Assembly (NCBI RefSeq): GCF_032118995.1
Contig: NC_092659.1
Span: 13,448,177 to 13,512,176 of the forward strand
Direction: 5' to 3'
DNA from: Asterias amurensis
Lineage: Eukaryota > Echinodermata > Asteroidea > Forcipulatida > Asteriidae
Length of the DNA: 64,000 bases
Position 1 is the stretch's first letter; each line of letters opens with the position of its first letter. The notes under the pieces are model-generated. The model saw nothing but the letters and a program-made list of their open reading frames with translations, was not told the origin of the DNA and did not search any database. A program made the position numbers and the translations under genes. This document shows, in pieces, positions 56,401 through 64,000 of the stretch.

Positions 56401-59400
56401 TCTGTCCATTCCTCATGGGGATTGGACAAAATGTCAATAATGTGACCCAATTTCTGTTGATCCTCACTCCAGTGGAAGTGTCGTGGCCGAGTGGTTAAGA
56501 GCACCGAATTCAAACTCTGGTGTTTCTGATCAGCAGAGTGTGGGTTCGAATCCCCAGCCGTGACACTTGTGGCCTTAAGCAAGACACTTAACCATTGCTT
56601 CGTACTTCGGATGGGACGTAAAGCGGTTGGTCCCATGTTTTTGTATAACGCATGTAATAGCACCCAGTGCACTTTTCCAAAAGAGAAGGGGTTTGCCCCG
56701 GTGTTCCTGGCTGTGGCTGCCGTATGCGCTGTTGCACCTTGTAAACCCTTACAAACCGTGCTAAATAATTGGGTCTCAAAAATTCAACACTGCAATTACC
56801 TATCTTTCTGAGAGTTTGTATATCCTCAGCGCCTTGAGTACCTTGTTTGGTAGATACAGGCTCTATATAAGACTTCGATATTATTAGAGGCAATTTGCCT
56901 AAAGAGATTTGTATTTGCCAATACAAGTTATTTGGGCCTCACCTACAGCCTCCAGTCCTTCCGGATGATTCAGTTCAGATATTTAAGCATTCATTAGGGT
57001 ATAAAGGCTTCATGAAAATCATCTTCGGGTTCACTATGACATTTTTTTTCTTTTAAATAAATGTATTTTTTTCAAATCACTACGCCTAACTTCTTGCATA
57101 ATTTCAGGAGAAGATTTGTAAAGAACTTTCTGAAGTTTGTTTTGAAGACACAATGTATTTTACCTAAAACTGCAGACCAGAACCACTTTGGGGAGCTGAT
57201 ATGATCCATCGTCTAGTCTCCTACCTCCCCGGATTGTGAAATGACAGTCTTGATTTGGTTTGCCAGACCGTTCAAACAGGTCACAGTAGATATATCCCAG
57301 AACTCCATCTGTTTCATGGGTTACTGCCTGAGGATACAAAGAAATGTTTTTAAGAGAGGTTGCTATCAGTAAGAGTTTTTGGGAAACTAAAAATTAAAAG
57401 TTCATCTAATCCAAACTAGTTCCCTTATATGAGCAAATACTACATACATCGTTAAAGTGCAGTGGACACTCCTTTGTAACGACTCAAAATAAAAGTTAGC
57501 ATAAAAACTTACTTGGTAATGAGCAATGGAGAGCTGTTGATAGTATAAAACATTGTGAGAAACAGCTCCCTCTGAAGTAACGTAGCTTTTGACAAAAATT
57601 TAATTTTCCACTAAAATATTTGAATTTGGTTTCAAGACCTCAGAATTAGATTTCAAGATCTCGAACTCAAGGGTGTTTTCTTCCATTATTTTCTCACAAC
57701 TTCGATGTCCAATTGAGTTCAAATTTTCCAAGGTTTGTTATTTTGTGCATATGTTGAGATACACCAAGTGATAAGACTGATCTTTGATAACTATCAAAGG
57801 TGTCCAACGTCTTTAAAGGCAGTGGACACTATTGGTTATTACTCAAAATAATTATTAGCATAAAACCTTTCTTGGTGAAGAGTAATTGGGAGAGGTTGAT
57901 AGTATAAAACTTTGTGAGAAACAGCTCCCTCTGAAGTGGAGTAGTTTTCGAGAAAGAAGTAATTTTCCACGAATTTGATTTTGAGACCTCAGACTTAGAA
58001 TTTGGGGTCTCGAAATCAAGAATAGGAAAGCACACAACTTCGTGTGACAAGGGTGTTTTTTTCTTTCATTATTATCTCGCAACTTCGACAACCGATTGAG
58101 CTTAAATTTTCAAAGGTTTGTTATTTTATGCATATGTTGAGATACACCAACTGTGAAGGCTAGACTTTGACAATTACCAATAGTGTCCAGTGTCTTTAAA
58201 GCAGAACTTGTTCAATAAATAGGAAAATACGGAGGTCAAGCGAAAAGGTCAATGAGCAGGAGTTGGGATACGTATCTGATCTAATTGGAATTGCCCTACC
58301 ATTCCTACTTTTGAGACGCACCCTTATAACAAAGTTTCCCAAAATGTTGTCCTTACTAGTTTCAATACATTTGGTGCCCAAAGTTCCCCTCGCCCAGCCT
58401 CAACATTCTCTAAAGTGACTCCGTACAGTTTGCTGAAGATTAAACTCAGTCCGTCCATACAGGCACCCACGGAGAAGTATGGTGCGTACTCGGCACTAGT
58501 GATGTTGTATCTACGGACGGAGAGAAAAAGAAATGTGATGAGAAAATGATATTCTTGGTCCATCAGCTATCAGCTACATGTAGGCTCCTCCCTCAGTGTG
58601 AGAACTGGACTGAAGGACAGAGGACAGTATTCCATACAATGTAGTAAATGGCCAGTGTCATGCGAGGATGACAATCAAAGGGATGGCAATCCAAGCAAAG
58701 GAACTGAGCAGGGGAACCTTGTTCATGACCACCCAAGCTTCTGTTCCAAAGAAGGGGGAACAATGCTCAAGTCCTAGGAGATGGGTAATATTAGTGAGTG
58801 GCTCGAATTCTTACAGGGATAGCAACCCAAGCTTACATTCCAAGGAACTGAGAAGGGTGAACCTTGTTCAGGTCATAGGAGTTAAGTGGGCAAGCTTCCT
58901 ACAGGGATGACAACCCAAGCCTTTCATTATTCCAAGGAACTGAGAAGGGTGAACCTTGTTCAGGTCATAGGAGTTAAGTGGGCAAGCTTCCTACAGGGAT
59001 GACAACCCAAGCCTTTCATTATTCCAAGGAACTGAGAAGGGTGAACCTTGTTCAGGTCCTAGGAGTTAAGCAGGCAAGCTTCCTACAGGGATAACAATTA
59101 CCCAAGCTTCTGTTCCAAGGAACTAAGAAGGGTGAACCTTGTTCAGGTCGTATGATTTAAGCAGGCAAGCTTCCTACAGGGATGAAAACCCAAGCTTCTG
59201 TTCCAAGGAACTAAGAAGGGGGAACAATATTCAAGTCCTAGGAGATGAGTATTATTAGTGAGTGGCTCGAATTCTTACAGGGATAGCAACCCCAGCTAAC
59301 ATTCCAAGGAACTAAGAAGGGTGAACCTTGTTCAGGTCCTAGGAGTTTAGCAGGCAAGCTTCCTACAGGGATGACAACCCAAGCTTTCATTCCAAGGAAC

Positions 59401-62400
59401 TAAGAAGGGGGAACAATGTTCAGGTCCTAGGACTTAAGTGGGCAAGCTTCCTACAGGGATGACAACCCAAGCTTATGTTCCAAGGAACTAAGAAGGGGGA
59501 ACAATGTTCAAGTCCTAGGAGTTAAGCAGGCAAGCTTCCTACAGGGATGACAATTACCGAAGCTTCTGTTCCAAGGAACTAAGAAGGGTGAACCTTGTTC
59601 AGGTCGTATGATTTAAGCAGGCAAGCTTCCTACAGGGATGAAAACCCAAGCTTCTGTTCCAAGGAACTAAGAAGGGGGAACAATATTCAAGTCCTAGGAG
59701 ATGAGTATTATTAGTGAGTGGCTCGAATTCTTACAGGGATAGCAACCCCAGCTTACATTCCAAGGAACTAAGAAGGGTGAACCTTGTTCAGGTCCTAGGA
59801 GTTTAGCAGGCAAGCTTCCTACAGGGATGACAACCCAAGCTTTCATTCCAAGGAACTAAGAAGGGGGAACAATGTTCAGGTCCTAGGACTTAAGTGGGCA
59901 AGCTTCCTACAGGGATGACAACCCAAGCCTATGTTCCAAGGAACTAAGAAGGGGGAACAATGTTCAAGTCCTAGGAAATGAGTATTATTAGTGAGTGGCT
60001 AGAATTCTTAAAGGGATAGCAACCCAAGCTTTCATTCCAAGGAACTAAGAAGGGTGAACCTTGTTCAGGTCCTAGGAGTGAAGTGGGCAAGCTTCCTACA
60101 GGGATGACAACCCAAGCTTCTGTTCCAAGGAACCAAGAAGGGTGAACAATGTTCAAGTCCTATACACATCGGTGTATATGGGTAAAAACCAAATATTAAT
60201 ATTCTTTATCCCCGATGCAAATTTAACATCTATTAAATCGTTTGCAGTACCCGCTGCTAAACATAGGATTCGAACTGCCTCTAGCTACCGGGCAATCTCG
60301 GTGGTCTAGTTGGTATGACACTGCTCTAGAATTGCAAAGGTCGTGGGTTCGAATCCCACCCGAGTAAAAATGCCTGTGATTTTTTTTTTTCACAGGACTC
60401 GGGGAAAGTACTGAGTATACAGTGCTACACACATCGGTGTATATGGGTAAAAACCAAATATTAAAAGTCCTAGGAGATGAGTATTATTAGTGAGTGGCTA
60501 GAATTCTTAAAGGGATAGCAACCCCAGCTTACATTCCAAGGAACTGAGAAGGGTGAACCTTGTTCAGGTCCTAGGAGTTTAGCAGGCAAGCTTCCTACAG
60601 GGATGACAACCCAAGCCTTTATTCATTATTCCAAGGAACTGAGAAAAGGAGAACCTTGTTCAGCTCCTAGGATTTATTTGTAGGGTGTCATGGCTGAGTG
60701 GTCTAGAGCATCAAAATCAAGTTAAGATGGTCAAGTCATCGGAGGGTGGGTTCGAATCCCAGTCATAACACTTGTGTCATTGAGCAAGATGCTTTACAAT
60801 AATTGCTTCTCTTCACCCAGGGGTATAAATGGGTACATGCAATGGTAGAGGTTGATATTGTGAATTAAAAAAGCCTTGAGAACGCCACGGCAGCTGTATA
60901 CTCCCCAGGGAGCTGAGAATATTTAAAGAAATGTTTCTGGCACAATGACCAGGGCACTAATGCAAAGCACATTGAGACATTATTGTCAATTCGCTACATA
61001 ACAACTAGTTAATATTATTGTTATTATTAGGTGAAACCAATGTCAGTTTATTGTTATTATTAGGTGAAACCAATGTCAGTTTGTCATTGCCAAAGGTGTG
61101 AGTGACACTGTCGAGAAAACATACTTTTTATTTCTTGCGGCTCCAATGTAGTAGGATGGATCCCAAGCAAAGATTTCCTGTGAAGACAAAGAATAACATG
61201 GTTACCAAGGAGGATGTCATGGCCGAGTTATAAAGAGTATCGAATTCAAGCTCTGGTGGCTAAGTGTGGGTTCGAATCTGGTCATGACACTTGTTTTCTT
61301 GAGCAAGACACTTAAATGTAAACGCTGTCATCTCCACTTAATCTTAATTGTTTTGGGAAAACTATGTGTGTTAACTTACCGGGTTGTGAGGATTGCACTC
61401 TTTCTTGATTTCTTTCATGACCTTGATTTCCTTGGTAACTCTGAAAAGAAAAAGAGCCTTTAGACAAAAAGAAACCATCAAACCCATTTGTAATAATTAA
61501 TAAAATTATTGTATAGACCCTACACCTGTCCGACCATTCAATATCATCCTCCACGGTTTTGAATCAAGGATTATGCCAGCCTGCAAAACGATAGCATGTG
61601 GTGAATGCATCTACCACAGTATACAGTTAACCCTCCTACTATCTGACCAATCAATATCATGCACTGTTCTGTTGAATGACAAATAAACCATATCACCCAC
61701 CAATATGACATGTAATAAATAATACATAATTATACACAGTACACACATATACACGTGCACAGCTCTGCCACCATGCCGTAGCTGTGCCACCATGCCCAAA
61801 CTCTGCAGTTGAATGATCTTAAAAGGCTGGCCAACTCGAAGGAAAGTATTACCAAGAGTAGGAGGGTTAAAATCCTGGTCGTGACACTTATGACCTTGAG
61901 CAAGGCACGTAACCATAGTTGCTTCGTAAAAAGATGGGAAGGTAATTGCATTCTGCTCTACAAGCCAGGCTTCTAGTTAATGATACCCTTGCCTGCATCC
62001 TTACCGACTGTGAAGGGGGTAACCCTGTTTTAGCCCCAGGAGGAGTGGCAAAGTGCCCCTGGCAGCAGTTGATTTGGGTCAATAGCCCAAATCAGTTACG
62101 TGTAACGTCAGCCCTCACCTTGAAGTGGCCGTCTGACCTTGTGGTCTTTAGTGATATCTCAATCAAACAAAATATTTAAGAAAAGCCTTGTCTGAATTTA
62201 TCTCCTTAGCTGTGGCTAATAATAATAATAATAACATGCATTTATATAGCGCTTAATACAAGGTTTCTAAGCGCTGAAAAGGAAGTGTATGATAACAAAA
62301 GAAAGACAATTAAAAGTGGGATGAAATAGCAGAAACTGAACAGACTAGATGGATTTAAATAAGTGTGTTTTTAGAGCAGTTTTAAATGAATGAGGGCCAA

Positions 62401-64000
62401 ATTCCTACATAGGCCTATTCTCCTAGGTTGATGGAAAATATTTCTTCACCTGTCCAGTAGCCTTTCACCGGTAGCCGTTAAAAACTGCATGACATTCTCC
62501 GGAGATCCAGCCATGGTTCCCCGCAGTGCTCTCTGAGCGTAGGTGGGAAAGCCAACGAGTTTGGCTAGGTCATGTCGGGATGTCAGGAGCTGATCAAGGA
62601 GGTGAGACTGATGAGGATTCTGAAAGAGAAAGATTTTGTAGGCAGCTTCGCGAACCTGGAAAGAAAGAATGAATGGTTGTCAAATTATTATGGGGCATCA
62701 ACATTTCTCAGTCACAGTAGTTTACATGTATCAAAATGATAGTAATTGTGGTTGAGGTTTATTGTTTCCACAGTAACGTTATTAAAAACAGGCAATAATA
62801 TATAATATGTTCCAAATAATGGAGTTAAGCCAGGAGGAAATAAATACACTTTTATGATACTGCAGGAGAGCTCACTAAGAAGCAAAGCTTATAAGCTTGA
62901 GCCCCAAACAGGTACACCCATTGAACCCAATCTGGGTAAACAGTAGAAATAGCACAAGGTAAAGGCTCAAGGGGTATACCTGTATTACATTAATACAACA
63001 AACTATCAATCTATCAGTAATTAAATTAACTAGTTTTTATATAACACATTTTACAATAAAGCCTGGTTAATACTTGTGAATTACTTGTTAATGTGATGTG
63101 AATTTTTATGTCACAGCTCTGTTTTTTCTGCAAATGTTTTGCAGAATTTCAGCACATTTCAAATGATGCAGATTTTTCGTTGCGAATTTGTGATGTCAAA
63201 ATTTGTATCGCATTTGCATTCCCAGGAAGTATGAACTGGGCTTCACTGTATCAATCATTGAATCATTGATTCAATATGCTTTACATTAGTGCCATGGTCA
63301 CTAGGCCAATGACATTCTTTTAATCTTGCTCAGCTCCCCGTGGAGCATACAGCCCTGAGCTGCCGTGGCACTCCAGAGGGACACAATATCAACCTCTACC
63401 CTTGCAGGTACCCATTTCAAATAGGAAACAAGAGATGGGGACAGAACAAGCCTTTGCCTTTCAACCTGGAATGTATATTCACATTTTTTGTTCAAGGTAG
63501 AACGATATATCAAGGGAAAAAAACCAAGGGAGAAAATCAGGAAATAATCCTGACAAATCTTAGGCCTGTTTAACCATTTAGCCACTGTAACGCCCAGCTG
63601 CCTATAGCGATACACTGTATGCGGTACAAGGAAACCTCGCTAGCTTGTGTTTGTAGAAAAAAAAGGAACATCAAAAGAAAACTCGATGGTCATTAGTAGG
63701 TCTACGCATTTGTTAATATATCTAGTTGTTATAGATCTTTATTAATTCTCCCTTCACAGTTGACTTGTCGAAGCTAATGATGATGAAATAATTTAGCTCT
63801 TACAAAAAAAAAACGCTCATTAGGGAGCACGTATCTATTTAACCGCCCGAGAGGTAGGCCGAAACTGGCCGAATCGCCCGGCGCTGTAATGAGCTTCATC
63901 ATCAACAGGTGAATGCACACTGCCAGGTTTCCTAACCTGCATATTCATGATCTCCTTGCCCCTGCTACCCAGCTTTTGGTACACAAAGGAATAGATGGGC
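50356..64000 (-). CDS. MIPEP: MIPEP: mitochondrial intermediate peptidase (13 exons seen, 5' end outside the window)
   Basis: M3-family zinc metallopeptidase of the mitochondrial matrix that removes an octapeptide from precursors already cut by MPP. Exons on the minus strand: 64000-63937 (partial), 62655-62450, 61440-61380, 61177-61125, 58510-58357, 57327-57164, 56116-56077, 54827-54785, 53384-53239, 52250-52122, 51512-51447, 51058-50863, 50426-50356. They join in phase to 463 codons plus stop. Landmarks: [99 protein letters not shown] and [10 protein letters not shown]. The family is about 700 residues, so the targeting peptide and roughly the first third lie right of the window. Its 3' half is duplicated at 11,858-16,992. 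Confidence 0.93.
50630..50824 (-). mobile_element. tRNA-derived SINE, counterpart of 12,170-12,590
   Basis: Minus strand: A box ttggccaggcggtgtagggc, B box gggttcaaatcctgg, core cacttgtgtccttgagcaag. Uninterrupted here. Confidence 0.8.
50863..51058 (-). CDS. MIPEP: MIPEP exon GYGAKYYSY
   Basis: [20 protein letters not shown]...[20 protein letters not shown]. The tyrosines of KYYSY correspond to substrate-contact tyrosines in M3 peptidases. Confidence 0.95.
51447..51512 (-). CDS. MIPEP: MIPEP exon (22 codons)
   Basis: [20 protein letters not shown] then GT. Confidence 0.93.
51979..52041 (+). mobile_element. tRNA-derived SINE fragment, counterpart of 14,381-14,446
   Basis: B box ggttcaaatcc kept; A box damaged (ttcagccggtagacactgg). 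Confidence 0.5.
52122..52250 (-). CDS. MIPEP: MIPEP exon (43 codons)
   Basis: [20 protein letters not shown]...[19 protein letters not shown]. Confidence 0.93.
52603..52980. mobile_element. TTAA-type MITE, family 1, counterpart of 15,144-15,464
   Basis: Flanked by TTAA (52,599-52,602 and 52,981-52,984). Longer than the copy A element and close to full length. Confidence 0.85.
53239..53384 (-). CDS. MIPEP: MIPEP exon with the third zinc ligand
   Basis: [20 protein letters not shown] then [14 protein letters not shown]. The glutamate of DFAEVPS is the third zinc ligand by analogy with thimet oligopeptidase. Ends [14 protein letters not shown]. Confidence 0.95.
53990..54640 (-). mobile_element. 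tRNA-derived SINE, counterpart of 16,490-16,805, interrupted
   Basis: Same SINE as in copy A, split by a second element at about 54,106-54,490. Confidence 0.75.
54106..54490 (-). mobile_element. SINE-like element nested in a SINE, copy B only
   Basis: aataataataataacagtat...aagtgccaatttgcca...aaggcgctaagagaga. Copy A continues from gggttac to ggtatcatcc without it. The ATA-rich tail lies at the left, so it is on the minus strand. Confidence 0.7.
54785..54827 (-). CDS. MIPEP: MIPEP exon with the zinc-binding HEFGH motif
   Basis: [14 protein letters not shown]. Histidines of HExxH bind zinc and the glutamate is the catalytic base (family knowledge). Confidence 0.95.
55365..55640. mobile_element. 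MITE family 3 copy in MIPEP intron
   Basis: Large imperfect inverted repeat: gtggaaagcttcccttcaaa, ctgaggtactgtagtttttg...aactacagcacctcagcac, gggaagctttctactatcat. Related to 29,530-29,860 and 23,280-23,430. Confidence 0.65.
56077..56116 (-). CDS. MIPEP: MIPEP micro-exon before HEFGH
   Basis: 40 nt: [13 protein letters not shown] after the serine split with the previous exon. Joins directly to [11 protein letters not shown]. It is missing from copy A, whose homology ends before this point. Confidence 0.88.
56477..56890 (+). mobile_element. Full-length tRNA-derived SINE (class II tRNA head)
   Basis: A box gtggccgagtggttaagagc, variable-arm-like ctctggtgtttctgatcagc, B box gggttcgaatcccc, then the core acacttgtggccttaagcaa and a body of about 280 bp ending near ctctatataagacttcgata. 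The best-preserved member in the window; a tRNA-Leu or tRNA-Ser ancestor is likely. Confidence 0.8.
57164..57327 (-). CDS. MIPEP: MIPEP exon GYIYCDLF
   Basis: [20 protein letters not shown] then [20 protein letters not shown]. Highly conserved strand before the active-site helix. Confidence 0.93.
57456..57812. mobile_element. TTAA-type MITE, family 1 (left of an abutting pair)
   Basis: After TTAA at 57,452-57,455. Left end agtgcagtggacactccttt, right end caaaggtgtccaacgtct, then TTAA at 57,813-57,816, shared with the next element. Confidence 0.8.
57817..58195. mobile_element. TTAA-type MITE, family 1 (right of an abutting pair)
   Basis: aggcagtggacactattggt...ccaatagtgtccagtgtct, flanked by TTAA at 57,813-57,816 and 58,196-58,199. 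Near full length, with the central hairpin. Confidence 0.85.
58357..58510 (-). CDS. MIPEP: MIPEP exon [10 protein letters not shown]
   Basis: [20 protein letters not shown]...[11 protein letters not shown]. Donor GTAAGG. Confidence 0.92.
58670..60160. repeat. MIPEP: Minisatellite of about 85 bp in a MIPEP intron
   Basis: Around 17 units with ttccaaggaactaagaaggg, ttgttcaggtcctaggagtt and caagcttcctacagggatga. Units alternate between subtypes, including one with gagtattattagtgagtggc, and blocks of several units repeat (59,085-59,450 versus 59,545-59,910), a higher-order structure. Confidence 0.9.
60158..60465 (+). mobile_element. tRNA-derived SINE pair inserted in the minisatellite
   Basis: An intact-looking head (ctcggtggtctagttggtat, B box gtgggttcgaatcccacccg) runs to the tail cacatcggtgtatatgggta followed by aaaaccaaatatt. 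The same tail sequence occurs at 60,163-60,199, so a truncated copy precedes it. Between them is a minus-oriented B-box remnant (aggattcgaactgcc). The CTCGG/CCGAG ends can pair, but the A-to-B spacing and the attached tail favour a SINE over a tRNA gene. Confidence 0.7.
60455..60675. repeat. Continuation of the 85-bp minisatellite after the SINE
   Basis: About 2.5 more units (gtcctaggagatgagtatta...), the same subtypes as before the insertion. Confidence 0.9.
60682..61030 (+). mobile_element. tRNA-derived SINE
   Basis: A box catggctgagtggtctagag, B box gggttcgaatcccag, core acacttgtgtcattgagcaa, body ending with attgttattattagg. A second 33-bp copy of its end follows at about 61,045. Confidence 0.75.
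61125..61177 (-). CDS. MIPEP: MIPEP exon AWDPSYY
   Basis: [17 protein letters not shown] plus two bases. Corresponds to the WDPPYY segment of the family. Donor GTATGT. Confidence 0.9.
61207..61320 (+). mobile_element. tRNA-derived SINE, 5' fragment
   Basis: catggccgagttataaagag, B box gggttcgaatctgg, core cacttgttttcttgagcaag, then the sequence changes to MIPEP intron. Confidence 0.65.
61380..61440 (-). CDS. MIPEP: MIPEP exon (20 codons)
   Basis: [20 protein letters not shown], Lys/Glu-rich helix, phase 2 in and phase 0 out. Confidence 0.88.
61855..62150 (+). mobile_element. tRNA-derived SINE, 5'-truncated
   Basis: Starts in a diverged B box (gggttaaaatcctgg), core cgtgacacttatgaccttga, and body tttagccccaggaggagtgg...cagccctcaccttgaagtgg, the same subfamily as 16,490-16,805. 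Confidence 0.65.
62216..62395. mobile_element. SINE-like element with an (ATA)n end
   Basis: aataataataataataacatgcatttatatagcgcttaat and a body containing aagcgctgaaaaggaagtg. Same class as 54,106-54,490. It lies in the MIPEP intron next to the VREAAYK exon. Confidence 0.65.
62450..62655 (-). CDS. MIPEP: MIPEP exon VREAAYK
   Basis: [20 protein letters not shown]...[20 protein letters not shown], closely matching vertebrate MIPEP. Acceptor TTCCAG, donor GTGAAG. Confidence 0.92.
62656..63936 (-). other. MIPEP: MIPEP intron
   Basis: 1.3 kb without an exon. Contains a minus-oriented SINE body at about 63,260-63,440 (ctcagctccccgtggagcat...ggtacccatttcaaat). Rest unremarkable. Confidence 0.6.
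63937..64000 (-). CDS. MIPEP: MIPEP exon (partial, cut by the window edge)
   Basis: [20 protein letters not shown] then Q, followed by GTTAGG. In phase with the VREAAYK exon. Its family alignment is weak, so it is less certain than the others. Confidence 0.6.

Noticed and set aside
56477..56570. tRNA-Leu or tRNA-Ser gene
   Set aside because: The head resembles a class II tRNA, but it is followed by the same core and body found in the other SINE copies, and there is no terminator run after the 3' end.
60290..60370. Functional tRNA gene
   Set aside because: It has A and B boxes and partly pairing ends, but continues into a SINE tail and sits next to another SINE fragment.

Overview
The window is animal nuclear DNA: AT-rich, intron-rich, with conserved exons separated by long introns full of MITEs, tRNA-derived SINEs and tandem arrays. 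The gene content (a CatSper sperm-channel subunit and a mitochondrial intermediate peptidase) and the repeat flora suggest an echinoderm, most likely a sea star. That taxonomic call is an inference from general familiarity, not a database result.

Layout. (1) 1-9,300, minus strand: the 5' ten exons (459 codons) of a CATSPERD orthologue (CatSper channel auxiliary subunit delta). The start codon is at 9,299 and the gene runs off the left edge. (2) 9,930-17,050: segmental copy A, carrying the last six exons of mitochondrial intermediate peptidase (MIPEP) on the minus strand, catalytic HEFGH exon included, but no upstream exons. (3) 17.9-20.9 kb: a piggyBac-type transposase remnant, an unrecognised frameshifted ORF pair and a frameshifted BEN-domain ORF, with a direct repeat of about 155 bp. 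(4) 21.6-25.0 kb: a decayed Myb/SANT-like fragment, a tentative chain of small minus-strand exons beginning at a GC-rich promoter-like region, and a short divergent ORF. (5) 28.0-32.1 kb: a 141-bp tandem array built from a MITE end, then the 3' end of an unrecognised minus-strand gene with a duplicated, broken exon. (6) 32.6-43 kb: a 145-bp satellite, a 181-bp tandem array, a 57-bp array and a degenerate long-unit repeat. (7) 44.3-46.9 kb: a 195-bp satellite. (8) 47.27 kb: a probable first exon of a plus-strand gene. (9) 47,826-54,880: segmental copy B, inside the larger MIPEP gene, which continues to the right edge (13 exons seen, 463 codons plus stop, 5' end outside the window).

The most informative feature is the direct 7-kb duplication (copies A and B, about 38 kb apart). 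Several transposable elements are present in one copy and absent from the other, so each copy gives the exact empty site for the other's insertions. This shows TTAA target duplications for two MITE families, consistent with piggyBac-type mobilisation. The coding exons of A and B differ at 17 positions by my count, 12 of them silent. All splice sites in A are intact although A lacks the front of the gene.

I did not find a convincing new multi-gene system. The leads most worth following are the truncated but apparently constrained MIPEP copy, the hairpin-bearing 145-bp satellite, and the BEN/piggyBac cluster.
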